Notes under the pieces: model-generated
What the model was told of the DNA's origin: nothing
The model's database searches: none
The model's input: the letters and a program-made list of their open reading frames with translations, nothing else
Assembly: GCF_019331735.1 (NCBI RefSeq)
Contig: NZ_JAHBBH010000005.1
Location: forward strand, 62,001-126,000
DNA: 64,000 nucleotides
DNA from: Bifidobacterium miconis
Lineage (GTDB): Bacteria > Actinomycetota > Actinomycetes > Actinomycetales > Bifidobacteriaceae
Reading direction: 5' to 3'
Part shown: one piece after another, positions 28,765 through 38,215 of the stretch
Numbering within the stretch: position 1 is the first letter of the stretch
Layout of the letters: every line of letters begins with the position of its first letter
Program-made: the position numbers and the translations under genes

Positions 28765-31668
28765 TTATTTGGTCGCGAGGCGGAAGGCAAGATCCACGGA
28801 TCCGACGTTGTAGCCGGTGGAGGCGTAGGTGCCGATGATGCGGTCTCCTTCCTTGCGCGCGACGAGGATCATCGGCAGCTTGTCGGGGTCGACGTACATG
28901 CCGCGCGTCAGCCGCTCGTAGGTCGTCGCGTCGCACCGCCACACGGCGGGGGAGCCGTCGCCGAGCCGGTCGAACATCGAACGCAGCGTGGCGCTCAGCG
29001 GCGCGTCGACCGGGCATGCGGCGAACACGACCGGAATGTCAGCCGCGTCGTCGCCGGCGGAACCGTCGTCGTGCGCATCGCGGCGCAGACGCGCGACGAG
29101 CTCGTCGAGCACATGGATGCTCGGCTCCGAACCGTGCGCGTCGAGGATCGCGACGATCGCGCGGTCGGGCAGCAGCTGCGACAGACGACGTGTCTCATCC
29201 GAACCGGCGTGGCCATCGTGTCGATCGCATGCCGTCTCGGTTCCGTCATCGGCCGTGTTCGTGTCATCACATACCGCCGCGTGGAATGTCACGTCATCGA
29301 CGACGATATGTTCCAGCAACTCGTCCTCGCTCGGCTCGCGCATCGTCAACGTCACCGCCAGCTCGCCGCCGGCGCTCAGCCGGAACGTCGTCTCGTTGGT
29401 CTGCTGGCCGCCGTTCGGCAGCCGCACCGTGGTGATCAGCCGGTACAGTCCCGCTTCAACCGTCAACGGCATGCGATCGCCGTCCCACGCGCGCTCCCAC
29501 AGGTCAAGCGACGCGAAATCGGTGCCGTGCGCGTCGCTGACCAGTCGGCCGATGCTCCAATCCGTGCCGTATGCGGGGTGCTCGCCAGTCGGCGCGACGA
29601 CGGTAAGCGTCGCCATCCGTTCAGCCGTTGCGGCTGCATCATCAGTTGCGTGCGTCGCCGGCAGATGATGGAACGCATTGCCTTGGAAATACTCGGGTTC
29701 GCCGGTCTGCGGATCGAACCGCGCCGGCACGCCCAACGCGCGGCAGACGGTCACGAACGCGGTATCCAACGAACGCGGCGTGCCGATGCCGGCCGTCAGC
29801 ATGCCGGTGGGGGAGATCGGCTCCGGCGTCTCCTCCCCGGACTGCGCGGCGTCGACATGATCGAGCAGATACTGACGGATGAGCTGTGGCCGGGCGCGTA
29901 GTTCATCCGTGTCGGCCGTGCGTTCGAGCATGGCTTGCAGCCGCGTGCGGTCGCCGGTCAGCGGTTCGTTGCCGATGCGCGGACCCAGCACGTAGCGCGC
30001 GTACAGATCGTACCGGTCGGCTTGCGCGATGTCGGACAGGGCGACGTCCAGCGCATAGTCGCGCACCTTGGAGGCGGAATGAATGGCATCATTGAGTGCG
30101 GGGGCAGACACGTCGCACAGGTCCTTGACGCTCAGCACCGACAGCAGTGCGAGACGGTCACGGTCGGCGATGCCAGGATCGTCGTCGGTGTCAGCGAGCA
30201 GGAACGACACGATGACGGGCGCGTTGGCTCCGGCAGTGGTCAGCAGAGATGAGATGGTATCGGCGGCGTTGGGCGATACGGATTGGTATCGATCGGCCAG
30301 TGTCCGACGGGTTGACTGATCGACAAGATCGACGAACGCTGCCACTCGTGCGGCGCGCATCGACTCGGCCTGTGCACGGCGTTCGATCGTGCGACGCTGC
30401 TGCTCGTCGGTCAATGGCAGGCTGCGCGGCGTGCCGCTTGGGGGAGCGACAAGATCGATGGGTGCCCATGATGGGGAATTGTACGCGATGGGTGACAGGA
30501 TCTCTCCGCTCGCTGCGCTCGGTCGAGATGACAGTGAGGAGTCGCTCGATTGAGAGGACAGAGAGGTTTCGTCCGGTCGAGAGGACGAGGAGGATGTGTT
30601 CGGCTGGGACGGCAGTGCGACGGTGACGGCATCGGTGTCGGCGGTATTGACGATGACGTCGGCGAACGCGCCGTCGTGGCTGACGTGCACGCGGATGCTG
30701 CCCTTGCCGAGCGTCATACAGGCACGTCCCTGACCGTCGCTGACCGCGGTCGCGATCGGATAGTATTCGGCCATGTTCAGCAATTCGAACGCCACGTTCG
30801 CGCCTAAGATTGGTTGCCCATCGTCATCCGTCACAGTGACGACAAGATCGGTCGTCGGCGCGTAATCCGAGGTCAGATTACACAGCAGCATCGTGCCGTC
30901 GCCGCCTGCGCTCGCCGACGCGTCGACGTTGCCCTCGGAGAAATCGCAGAACACACGTGCATGCACGAGCATCGCACGCGTCGACGCCTTGTCGAACCAG
31001 CCGCGGTCCGGCACCTCCTCCGGCTCGCACGCGCCGAGGAACCGCCAACGGCCGTCCACATACGCCTCCACCCACGCATGGTTGTCGTCGCAGTGCGCCC
31101 AGCGCGGCGTGTACACCTGCCGGGCCGGAATGCCGATCGCGCGCAGCGCGGTGACCAGCAGCGTCGACTCCTCGCCGCAGCGGCCAAGACCGAGGTTCAA
31201 TGCGCCGATCGCGTTGAGCGTGCGGTTGTCGGACGGATGATAGGTGACGTGCTCGGCGCACCAGTAGTTTGTCTCGAGCATCGCACGGGTGGCGTCAAGA
31301 CCCCGCACGCGGTCGGCCAGCTCGCGGTGGCATAGCGGGCGGCAGTCGGCCAGCGCCTCGTTGTTGATGCGCGGCCAGAACACGTAATGGACGAACAGGT
31401 CGACCGGCAGATTCCGCGTCCACGGCATCGTGCGGCGCAGCATCAGCGCATGGTCCGCGAACGAGAGCAGCACGGCCGGATCGCAGTCGATCACGTCGTT
31501 GGCCGGCAGCGTGCCGTAGGCGAGCCGCATCAACGTCAGCCGGTCGCCGGACAACGTATCCATCAGCGACGATGCCGCAGGAAGCTTGGCGATCAGATCG
31601 GCTCGTTCGGCGAAACGGCGGTCGGCATACTCGCGCAGCTCGCCGTCGAGAAGGGAGGAGACACTCAT
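28765..31668 (-). CDS. Tandem transglutaminase-like protein, function unknown
   Basis: A 967-residue soluble protein without signal or membrane segment. The first module (about residues 85-225) has a transglutaminase core: Cys164 in LGRCGEESTLLV and His197 in CDDNHAWVEAY, with GRWRFLGACEPEE where the third residue normally lies. A beta-rich region follows, then a Ser-rich linker near 355-390. A second module repeats the first: YVLGPRIGNEPL echoes YVFWPRINNEAL, and GTPRSLDTAFVTVCRALGVPAR echoes the catalytic segment, but its Cys is replaced by Pro. The C-terminal part has another beta domain and a thioredoxin-like ending (IPVVFAACPVD). The family may act as a peptidase; the substrate is unknown. 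Confidence 0.75.
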   Translation of the reverse strand: MSVSSLLDGELREYADRRFAERADLIAKLPAASSLMDTLSGDRLTLMRLAYGTLPANDVIDCDPAVLLSFADHALMLRRTMPWTRNLPVDLFVHYVFWPRINNEALADCRPLCHRELADRVRGLDATRAMLETNYWCAEHVTYHPSDNRTLNAIGALNLGLGRCGEESTLLVTALRAIGIPARQVYTPRWAHCDDNHAWVEAYVDGRWRFLGACEPEEVPDRGWFDKASTRAMLVHARVFCDFSEGNVDASASAGGDGTMLLCNLTSDYAPTTDLVVTVTDDDGQPILGANVAFELLNMAEYYPIATAVSDGQGRACMTLGKGSIRVHVSHDGAFADVIVNTADTDAVTVALPSQPNTSSSSSRPDETSLSSQSSDSSLSSRPSAASGEILSPIAYNSPSWAPIDLVAPPSGTPRSLPLTDEQQRRTIERRAQAESMRAARVAAFVDLVDQSTRRTLADRYQSVSPNAADTISSLLTTAGANAPVIVSFLLADTDDDPGIADRDRLALLSVLSVKDLCDVSAPALNDAIHSASKVRDYALDVALSDIAQADRYDLYARYVLGPRIGNEPLTGDRTRLQAMLERTADTDELRARPQLIRQYLLDHVDAAQSGEETPEPISPTGMLTAGIGTPRSLDTAFVTVCRALGVPARFDPQTGEPEYFQGNAFHHLPATHATDDAAATAERMATLTVVAPTGEHPAYGTDWSIGRLVSDAHGTDFASLDLWERAWDGDRMPLTVEAGLYRLITTVRLPNGGQQTNETTFRLSAGGELAVTLTMREPSEDELLEHIVVDDVTFHAAVCDDTNTADDGTETACDRHDGHAGSDETRRLSQLLPDRAIVAILDAHGSEPSIHVLDELVARLRRDAHDDGSAGDDAADIPVVFAACPVDAPLSATLRSMFDRLGDGSPAVWRCDATTYERLTRGMYVDPDKLPMILVARKEGDRIIGTYASTGYNVGSVDLAFRLATK
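30495..30540. repeat. Palindromic repeat inside the transglutaminase-like gene
   Basis: GGATCTCTCCGCTCGCTGCG on the plus strand continues as CTCGGTCGAGATGACAG. The GCTCGCTGCGCTCGGTCGAG core resembles a dispersed intergenic repeat of gut bacteria, recalled from general knowledge. It encodes part of the Ser-rich linker of the protein. Confidence 0.45.
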
Positions 31669-31767
31669 AAACCACCATCATACGGGGAGCGGATGTCTCG
31701 GCGTTGCCGTGCCCGCGTTCGGGAGTGGGAATAAGCCCAAGTGCGATGCATCGCAATGTTCCGTTAA

Positions 31768-31850
31768 TCTGTCAGTAAGTATTGTGTTTCCTTGCTAACA
31801 TTATTTAACTTTAATGTTGCTGTATATAATGTTACTGTATGAACATTACA
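31768..31850 (+). promoter_or_regulatory. AT-rich promoter with direct repeats before the ATPase gene
   Basis: Two adjacent 15-bp copies, TAATGTTGCTGTATA (31812-31826) and TAATGTTACTGTATG (31827-31841), match at 13 of 15 positions. AACATTA (31842-31848) is the complement of their left ends. The region is far more AT-rich than the genes around it. CAGTAAG at 31773 resembles half of the operator at 36098. Confidence 0.5.
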
Positions 31851-31880
31851 TAAGACACATTGCGAATAAGAAGGCAGCAT

Positions 31881-33299
31881 ATGGAATTCGTTGGCAGGGA
31901 TGAGGAGCTTGACACGCTGGGCTACCACTATTCGTTGGACAAGTTCCAGATGATCGTGGTGTACGGTCGGCGCCGTGTGGGCAAGACCGCGTTGCTGTCC
32001 AGGTTCTGCGAGGATCGTCCGACGCTGTGGTTCACGGCCAAGGAGCAAAGCGCGGCGATGAACCTGCGCGGCTTTTCCACGGAGGTCCGCCGGTTCTTCG
32101 GGGAGACCGAGGACAGCGGGGCGTTCAGGACATGGGAGGACGCGTTCTCGTATGTCGCGAGGAAAGCCGGCGAGGATGGGCGGCGGTTCGTGTTCGTGTT
32201 CGACGAGTTCCCGTACGCGGCCGCCGTGGAGCCGAGTCTGCCGTCCGCTCTGCAGATAGCCATCGACCACCAGTTCAAGGGCACCCGGGTCATGATGGTG
32301 TTGTGTGGCAGCAACGAGGGATTTATGGAAGGCAAGGTCCTTGGCTATCACAGTCCCTTGTACGGCCGGCGTAACGCGCAGATCCAGCTCAAGCCGTTCG
32401 GCCTGTTCGACGCGTGCCGCATGATGCCCGGAAACGCCGATTGGAAGGATCTCATCCAATATTATGCGGTGTTCGGCGGCACGCCCTATTATCTCGAGCA
32501 GATCGACCCGACGAAGTCGTTCCGGGAGAATGTCATGGCACAGTGCTTCAGCCAGTCCGGCTTGCTCTATCAGGAGCCCGTGATGCTGTTGCGCCAGGAG
32601 CTGCGCGAGCCGGCCGCGTACAGTTCCGTGCTTGATGCGATCGGATCCGGCCGAACCCGCCCGAAGGAGATCGCCGAATATGCCGGCATCGAGCAGAATG
32701 CGATCGGCGCCTACTTGCGCACGCTCGAACAGTTGAAGATCGTTGAACGGCAGGTCCCGTTCGGCGAGGACCCGGCCCATTCCCGCAAGGGACTGTGGAA
32801 GATGCGCGACCCGTTCTTCGCGTATTGGTACCGGTTCGTCGCGCCGGCCACGCAGATGATCGACGCGCAGCGTGGGCGCGCGGCCGGCCGTGTCGGCACC
32901 GAGGGGCCGGCGTTCGACACGTATGTCGGCCAGCAGTTTGAGACCATGTGCCAGCAGTGGCTGCTGAGGCATTACGGCGACGATCAGGACGAGTTCATTC
33001 CGACCAACATGGGTAAATGGTGGGGCAACGACCCGATGCGCCGTGAACAGGCCGACATCGACATCGTCATGGCCGACTCGTTCAACCACAGAGTGCTGTT
33101 GGGCGAATGCAAATGGCGTGAGAGCGTGAACGAGACCGAAACCATCGACACGCTCAAAAGCAGATCGCCATTGGTCAAGGAGCCTGGAGATCGGATCTAC
33201 TACCTGTTCACCAAACACCCTGCAAGCGAAACCACCCGACGCAAGGCCGAACTGGAGGACAACCTGCACCTGATCGACGCCGAACACATGCTGCCATAG
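31881..33299 (+). CDS. AAA ATPase with C-terminal DUF234/nuclease-like domain
   Basis: A 472-residue protein of the archaeal-type ATPase/DUF234 group. It begins FVGRDEELDTL, has a Walker A YGRRRVGKTALL (about residues 29-40) and a Walker B FVFVFDEFPYA, then a winged-helix-like section near 270 (RPKEIAEYAGIEQNAIGAYL). The C-terminal part has QADIDIVMAD followed by VLLGECKW, the D...ExK pattern of PD-(D/E)XK nucleases. The role of this family is unknown; links to mobile or defence functions are speculative. ATG at 31881 follows AAGAAGGCAGC; a TTG 21 bp upstream is possible. No partner gene is attached. Confidence 0.82.
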   Translation: MEFVGRDEELDTLGYHYSLDKFQMIVVYGRRRVGKTALLSRFCEDRPTLWFTAKEQSAAMNLRGFSTEVRRFFGETEDSGAFRTWEDAFSYVARKAGEDGRRFVFVFDEFPYAAAVEPSLPSALQIAIDHQFKGTRVMMVLCGSNEGFMEGKVLGYHSPLYGRRNAQIQLKPFGLFDACRMMPGNADWKDLIQYYAVFGGTPYYLEQIDPTKSFRENVMAQCFSQSGLLYQEPVMLLRQELREPAAYSSVLDAIGSGRTRPKEIAEYAGIEQNAIGAYLRTLEQLKIVERQVPFGEDPAHSRKGLWKMRDPFFAYWYRFVAPATQMIDAQRGRAAGRVGTEGPAFDTYVGQQFETMCQQWLLRHYGDDQDEFIPTNMGKWWGNDPMRREQADIDIVMADSFNHRVLLGECKWRESVNETETIDTLKSRSPLVKEPGDRIYYLFTKHPASETTRRKAELEDNLHLIDAEHMLP

Positions 33300-33365
33300 C
33301 ACTCCTCCATTCGAACGAAGGAAAAGCGCGGTACACAAGCCGGACCTGAAGAAGGGGATGCAGGA

Positions 33366-34298
33366 TTAGATCGAGAGAGCTTCGGAGGTACTGTCCAGCA
33401 TGATGTCACGTATCTCGCCGTAATTGGGGTCCATCGACATGATGCTGACTACGGTTTCCTGGTCGGGGATGACGAGACAATATTGGCCGTATCTGCCGTC
33501 GCAGAGAAAGGCTCCCGGCCACGGCGCCATCCAGAACTGGTACCCGTATCCGTATGAGTGACTCGCTTTTTCCTTATGGTCTGGGTCGGTGTCGATGTGT
33601 TTGGTCGTCGCATCCCGCACATATCGTTCGTCGACGAGATGCAGACCGTTGAAGACACCGTTCTGGCAGAGCATCTGTCCGAAATTGCCGAGTTCGTCGA
33701 TGGTGAGGTATAGGCCGTTGGCGGCGTGGACGTGACCCTGCGGGCAGAGTGTCCAGTCCGGATTGCCGATGCCTAGAGGCTCGAACAGACGGTTGCGCAG
33801 GTAGTTCAGTAGATTCTGTCCTGCCCGTCGTTCCACGATGCAGCTGGCGATGTAGGTGTTGAAATTGCTGTACAGGAACCGTGTACCCGGCTGGTTCGCG
33901 AAATCGGCATGGAAGAAGTACGAGATCCAGTCATGAACCCGGTATCGGTTCTCGTCCTCCGAGAAGAACAGCGGATCGCGAAGCCCGGAGCTCATGGTGA
34001 GCAGGTCTCGCACGGTGACCGCTTGAAGATTGGTGCTGGGGTTGTCTGGAACGTATTCGGGAAGAGCGTCGCATATGTGTTCGTCGAGTTCGGTCAATCC
34101 TTCCTGAATGGCCAGTCCTACGCCGATGGATGTGACGCTTTTGCTGACGGAGTACATGTTCAGTCGGGTTTTGCGTGGAAGTCGGTGCAAGTCGGCGGTG
34201 ATTTTTCCGGCTCGTCGTGTTTGTATGTAGTACACGTTCAGGTGTCGTTCCTGTGTGCGGGTCGCGATGAGATCGGCGATGTGTGCTGTTTCGTCCAT
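33366..34298 (-). CDS. Beta-lactamase-fold serine hydrolase (esterase-like)
   Basis: A 310-residue class-C beta-lactamase-related protein. It has the SxxK motif SVSK (Ser50, Lys53) and a YSN motif near residue 144 (FLYSNFNTY); a glycine-rich strand GRYGQYC takes the place of the third motif. No signal peptide is visible, so it acts inside the cell and is more likely an esterase than a penicillin-resistance enzyme. It lies 90 bp downstream of a carboxylesterase gene, and both are divergent from a sugar importer and GH30 enzyme. AAAGGAAACC precedes the ATG. Confidence 0.85.
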   Translation of the reverse strand: MDETAHIADLIATRTQERHLNVYYIQTRRAGKITADLHRLPRKTRLNMYSVSKSVTSIGVGLAIQEGLTELDEHICDALPEYVPDNPSTNLQAVTVRDLLTMSSGLRDPLFFSEDENRYRVHDWISYFFHADFANQPGTRFLYSNFNTYIASCIVERRAGQNLLNYLRNRLFEPLGIGNPDWTLCPQGHVHAANGLYLTIDELGNFGQMLCQNGVFNGLHLVDERYVRDATTKHIDTDPDHKEKASHSYGYGYQFWMAPWPGAFLCDGRYGQYCLVIPDQETVVSIMSMDPNYGEIRDIMLDSTSEALSI

Positions 34299-34388
34299 GA
34301 TTGGTTTCCTTTCGTTGATGTGCTGATGTGTGATGGTGGCCGGAGCGGTGATGAAGGCTCCGCTGAATCGTCGGCTTTCGCTGTTGAT

Positions 34389-36023
34389 TCAGCCCAGTTC
34401 GAATGCCTTGGTGGCGTATTCGTCGAGAAGCTGCTCCAGTCGTGAGGATTCCTTGACATGACCCTGTATGCCATCGCCCAGATCGATGTAGCCCAGCGAG
34501 TCGTCGGCTTTAGGCCATGCAGGCAATGGGATTCCCTCGGATTGACCATTGGGAACGCCGGTCCTGATGAAGTTGGACCAATAGGCGTTGACTTGCTTGG
34601 CCAGAATTCGGTCGTAGGCGGTCCATTGACGTGTCGGCGGCACGCCGGCATCCAGCGAGTCGAAGGTGTACCACAGTTCGCTGGAATGCCATGCCCAGTT
34701 TGCTGCTCGGGACCGGACGGTGCCGATGTCACCAATGCTTTGCGGGGTGATATGCGAAAACACATAGGCGTATGTGGCCTGTTTGCTGCCGATGCGTCTG
34801 TTCATCATCCTGCCGAAGGCGCGGGCGACCATCAAATTCCTGCCGCCGTTGGTGCCGAGCCCGTATGTTTCCAATTCACGCGCAGTATACGCTGCGGTCT
34901 GGTCGGTGACGGTGACAAGGTTTCTGAAGTCATATTCGTCGTATAGGTCTCCAAGTAGTTGCCGATAGTGGGCGTAGAAATCCTGCGCCGTGATGATTCC
35001 GTGGTTGTCACCTTCGCCGTAGTTGGTGCCCGTGAGTATGTTGATCGAGTCGAGTGCCCCGGCGCGTATCGCATCGGCCGCCGATGCATGGACAATGTAA
35101 TTGTCATCCTGCGTTATATGGCCCGTCCAGCCTGCACTGTCGGTATCCATGAGCTGTTCGGCGCTCATGGAGCGTAGCTTATCCAGCGGTATGTCTGGGG
35201 TGAGGCCGAGATCGTGGAGATAGATGGCTCCTCGTTGTTCGGCAGCTGATTGGGATTGATAGGTATCGGTCCATTTCAGCCCGCTTTCGAGAATCATGCC
35301 CCGTATTGGTGCGGACAGCTTGGGAGAGGTCGCCATCGCCATGCATTTGGTAGTGCCGCCCGATTGTCCGCCGATGGTGATGCTGGATGGATCTCCGCCA
35401 AAGGCCGCGATATTGTCGACTATCCATTGCATGGCCTTGATCTGATCCATCAGACCGTAGTTGCCGCTATGGCCCTGTTCATTTGATAATTGCTCTAGGG
35501 CGAGATAGCCGAAAGCTCCAAGTCGTTGCTCGACGCTGACGACGACTATTCCGTGGGCTGCAAAAGCCGCGGCGTTTGTTTCCTGCTCGTATGCATACGC
35601 CTTGTCGAGGCTTCCTCCGTGGAACCATACGTAAACCGGCCGTTTGATCGTGTCGATCAACGCGGACTGTGTGGTGGTGATGTTGAGGTAGAGGCAGTCC
35701 TCGCTCGTCTGCGGAACGGTTCCGTAGTAAAAGTCGGAGCACCACGGTTCAATGTCGGATTCGAGGTCCTGCATGGGCATGGGTTGGTAGTGATAGGCTT
35801 CGCGCACGCCTTTCCAGGGTTTGAGATCCTGCGGTGGTCTCCAGCGCAACGCTCCTACCGGCGGTTCGGCATAGGGTATGCCTCGGTATTCGACGAGGTC
35901 CTCCGGCCCCTTGTTGTTGACCGTGCAAAGGCCTTTCAGCAGGCCGTATCGCGTGGATACAACGGTTGGGTCCTCAGAGGTTGTCGGCTTGTGGCGTGCC
36001 CGCCGTGCAGCTGCTGGGCGCAT
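34389..36023 (-). CDS. Type-B carboxylesterase, cytoplasmic
   Basis: A 544-residue alpha/beta hydrolase of the carboxylesterase/cholinesterase family. Visible are RGIPYAEPPVGALRW near the N-terminus, SEDCLYLNI, the oxyanion HGG, and the nucleophile elbow GGQSGG (Ser221), where the usual Glu before Ser is Gln. The likely acid is in NYGEGDNHG and the His in WHSSELWYTF. The N-terminus is basic but lacks a hydrophobic signal. The start is fixed by AAAGGAGGAAACC before ATG 36023. Its promoter region is shared with the ABC/GH30 operon, suggesting it de-esterifies an imported glycoside. Confidence 0.88.
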   Translation of the reverse strand: MRPAAARRARHKPTTSEDPTVVSTRYGLLKGLCTVNNKGPEDLVEYRGIPYAEPPVGALRWRPPQDLKPWKGVREAYHYQPMPMQDLESDIEPWCSDFYYGTVPQTSEDCLYLNITTTQSALIDTIKRPVYVWFHGGSLDKAYAYEQETNAAAFAAHGIVVVSVEQRLGAFGYLALEQLSNEQGHSGNYGLMDQIKAMQWIVDNIAAFGGDPSSITIGGQSGGTTKCMAMATSPKLSAPIRGMILESGLKWTDTYQSQSAAEQRGAIYLHDLGLTPDIPLDKLRSMSAEQLMDTDSAGWTGHITQDDNYIVHASAADAIRAGALDSINILTGTNYGEGDNHGIITAQDFYAHYRQLLGDLYDEYDFRNLVTVTDQTAAYTARELETYGLGTNGGRNLMVARAFGRMMNRRIGSKQATYAYVFSHITPQSIGDIGTVRSRAANWAWHSSELWYTFDSLDAGVPPTRQWTAYDRILAKQVNAYWSNFIRTGVPNGQSEGIPLPAWPKADDSLGYIDLGDGIQGHVKESSRLEQLLDEYATKAFELG

Positions 36024-36324
36024 GGTTTCCTCCTTTGGTCTGCGATTGTTCCGCCCGTTGCCGTATGTGGGCATGGCAAGGAACAACTAATATTGAGTTA
36101 CTGACAGTAAGTTTAACGTGTTTTTTGCGGCGTGGGTGTATATATGACTAAAAAGCTGAAATTTCAACGAAAAATAGTGACAATCTGCCGCGATTCATGG
36201 ATTTGACTTCGATTACTCTGAGTAATATACTTCAGATGTCGAAGCGCAGTGGATTCCCTCAATGCAGAGAAAGCCAGGGACGGCACCGCTGTCGCGCATC
36301 CACGAGACAAGGAAAGGAACAGGC
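36024..36324. promoter_or_regulatory. Divergent promoter with two TTACT-N3-AGTAA operators
   Basis: TTACTGACAGTAA (36098-36110) is a perfect palindrome. ATTACTCTGAGTAAT (36212-36226) is a second one containing the same TTACT-N3-AGTAA core. The first is near the carboxylesterase start, the second overlaps a TTGACT -35 candidate (36203-36208) of the ABC genes. The AT-rich 301-bp region has no gene. The TetR protein encoded at the end of the cluster is the obvious candidate binder. Confidence 0.6.
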
Positions 36325-37272
36325 ATGGCTGTTGCAGGGCAACGCGCGTCGTTGGGCGTGCGGTTCGCGCGCTGGTGGCAGGGCTTCTTCTACCAGTGGC
36401 AGTTGCAGATCATGGTGTTGCCAGGTATCATTTTCATGATCATCTTCAACTACATCCCGATCTACGGATTGGTGCTGGCGTTCAAGAACTACACCGTTGT
36501 GGACACGATTGGCGACGCCCCATGGGTGGGTCTCGACAACTTCAAAATCATCCTCGGTGACTCCTATTTCTGGGATTCCGTCGTCAACACGCTGGGCATC
36601 AGCGTCATCAAGCTGATTCTCGGATTCATTCTGCCGATCATCCTCGCCGTGATGATCTACGAGGTGCCATGGGGCCCGTTCAAGAAGATCGTGCAGACCC
36701 TTACCTATCTGCCGCACTTCTTCTCTTGGATCATCCTTGGCGGTATGCTGATCAGCTGGCTGTCTTCCAACGGTTTGCTGAACTCGACGTTACATGTCTT
36801 CGGCATTAATGCCGGCGCGAACTACCTGCTTGACGCCGACAAGTACTGGGGAATCGCATCGCTGTCCGACGTGTGGAAGGAAGCCGGTTGGGGCACGATT
36901 CTCTATCTGGCCACCATGGCCGGCATCGACCAGAGCCTGTATGAGGCGGCAGAACTCGACGGTGCGTCGAAAATCAAGCGCATCTGGCACATCACCCTGC
37001 CCGGTATCAGCAACATGATTACGCTCAACCTGATTCTGTCGGTCTCGGGCATCCTCAACTCGAACCTCGACCAGACCCTCGTGCTTATGAACTCTCAGAA
37101 CCAGGCCAAGGCCGAGGTCATTAACTCGTACGTCTACCGCATGGGCATGACGCAAGGCGACTTCTCCTACGCCACTGCGGTCGGACTTGGCATCTCGGTC
37201 ATTTCCGCGATTCTGTTGGTCATCACCAATATGGTCACCAAGAAAATCAACGACAACCAGTCGGTACTGTAA
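36325..37272 (+). CDS. ABC sugar permease (LplB type)
   Basis: A 315-residue permease with about six membrane helices starting near residue 30 and an EAA loop EAAELDGASKIKRIWHITLP near residue 210. LplB-type subunits work with large lipoproteins and LplC partners to import oligosaccharides. ATG 36325 follows AAGGAAAGGAAC; an upstream in-frame ATG at 36262 is less suitable. It is first in an operon with a second permease, a binding protein, GH30 and a DUF624 protein. No ATPase is present. Confidence 0.9.
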   Translation: MAVAGQRASLGVRFARWWQGFFYQWQLQIMVLPGIIFMIIFNYIPIYGLVLAFKNYTVVDTIGDAPWVGLDNFKIILGDSYFWDSVVNTLGISVIKLILGFILPIILAVMIYEVPWGPFKKIVQTLTYLPHFFSWIILGGMLISWLSSNGLLNSTLHVFGINAGANYLLDADKYWGIASLSDVWKEAGWGTILYLATMAGIDQSLYEAAELDGASKIKRIWHITLPGISNMITLNLILSVSGILNSNLDQTLVLMNSQNQAKAEVINSYVYRMGMTQGDFSYATAVGLGISVISAILLVITNMVTKKINDNQSVL

Positions 37273-37284
37273 GGAAGCAGCATC

Positions 37285-38187
37285 ATGGTACAAGACAAAT
37301 CGCTCGCGCTTGATCCCAAGCGTCGCATCCGCCACTCCTCCCGTGCATTTGACATGGTCAACTGCACACTATTGGTCATCTTCACGCTGCTGATTGCCGT
37401 GCCTGTGTGGAATATCGTCGTCGCATCGTTCTCCGCGTCTGGCTCGACCGGTGGGCTCGCGCTGGTGCCTGACAAGTTCACGCTCGACAACTACAAGGCC
37501 GTGTTCACCAACAACGGCATGTGGAACGCTCTGTTCATTTCCGTGGCGAAGACCACAGTTGGTGTCATCGCGCATACACTGTTCTGCGCGCTGTTTGCCT
37601 ACCCGATGAGCAAGGCGTATCTCAGGGGGCGCAAGTTCTATTCGGCGATGGGCATCATCACCATGTTCTTCGGCGGCGGCATGATTCCTACATTCCTGCT
37701 CATCAAGTCGCTCGGCCTGCTTGACACGTTCTGGGTGTACATCATTCCCGCGCTGTTCAGCTACTACGATGTGATCATTCTGATGAACTTCTTCCGTCAG
37801 ATCCCCGAATCTCTCATCGAGTCGGCGAAGATCGACGGTGCGAGCGAATGGCGTATCTTCACGTCAATCATCCTGCCGCTGTCGATGCCGGGTCTGGCCA
37901 CAATCGGCTTGTTCCACGGAGTCGCTCAGTGGAACGACTTCATGACCACGAAACTGTACGTCAACAACGAGCAACTGTACCCGCTGCAGATGCGCCTATA
38001 CAACATCATCATGCAGTCGCAGGCTGCGTCGGAGAACGGCAATATGGCTTCGGCCATTCTGGATACCACCACGCGAGGTGTGCGTCTGTCGACCATCATC
38101 ATCACGATCGTGCCGATTCTCGTGCTCTACCCGCTGGTGCAGCGCTACTTCGTCGGCGGCACGATGCTCGGCGCAGTCAAGGGTTGA
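37285..38187 (+). CDS. ABC sugar permease (LplC type)
   Basis: A 300-residue partner permease of the YtcP/LplC type with about six helices and the EAA-like loop ESAKIDGASEWRIFTSIILP near residue 180. It begins 12 bp after the first permease, with AAGGAAGCAGC as ribosome site. The C-terminus ends GGTMLGAVKG, as is typical of the subfamily. Confidence 0.9.
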   Translation: MVQDKSLALDPKRRIRHSSRAFDMVNCTLLVIFTLLIAVPVWNIVVASFSASGSTGGLALVPDKFTLDNYKAVFTNNGMWNALFISVAKTTVGVIAHTLFCALFAYPMSKAYLRGRKFYSAMGIITMFFGGGMIPTFLLIKSLGLLDTFWVYIIPALFSYYDVIILMNFFRQIPESLIESAKIDGASEWRIFTSIILPLSMPGLATIGLFHGVAQWNDFMTTKLYVNNEQLYPLQMRLYNIIMQSQAASENGNMASAILDTTTRGVRLSTIIITIVPILVLYPLVQRYFVGGTMLGAVKG

Positions 38188-38215
38188 AACGGCAATGAAC
38201 TCAAGGAACACAGCA

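Noticed and set aside
33366..34298. Antibiotic-resistance beta-lactamase
   Set aside because: There is no export signal, and its neighbours are an esterase and a sugar importer; an intracellular esterase role fits better.
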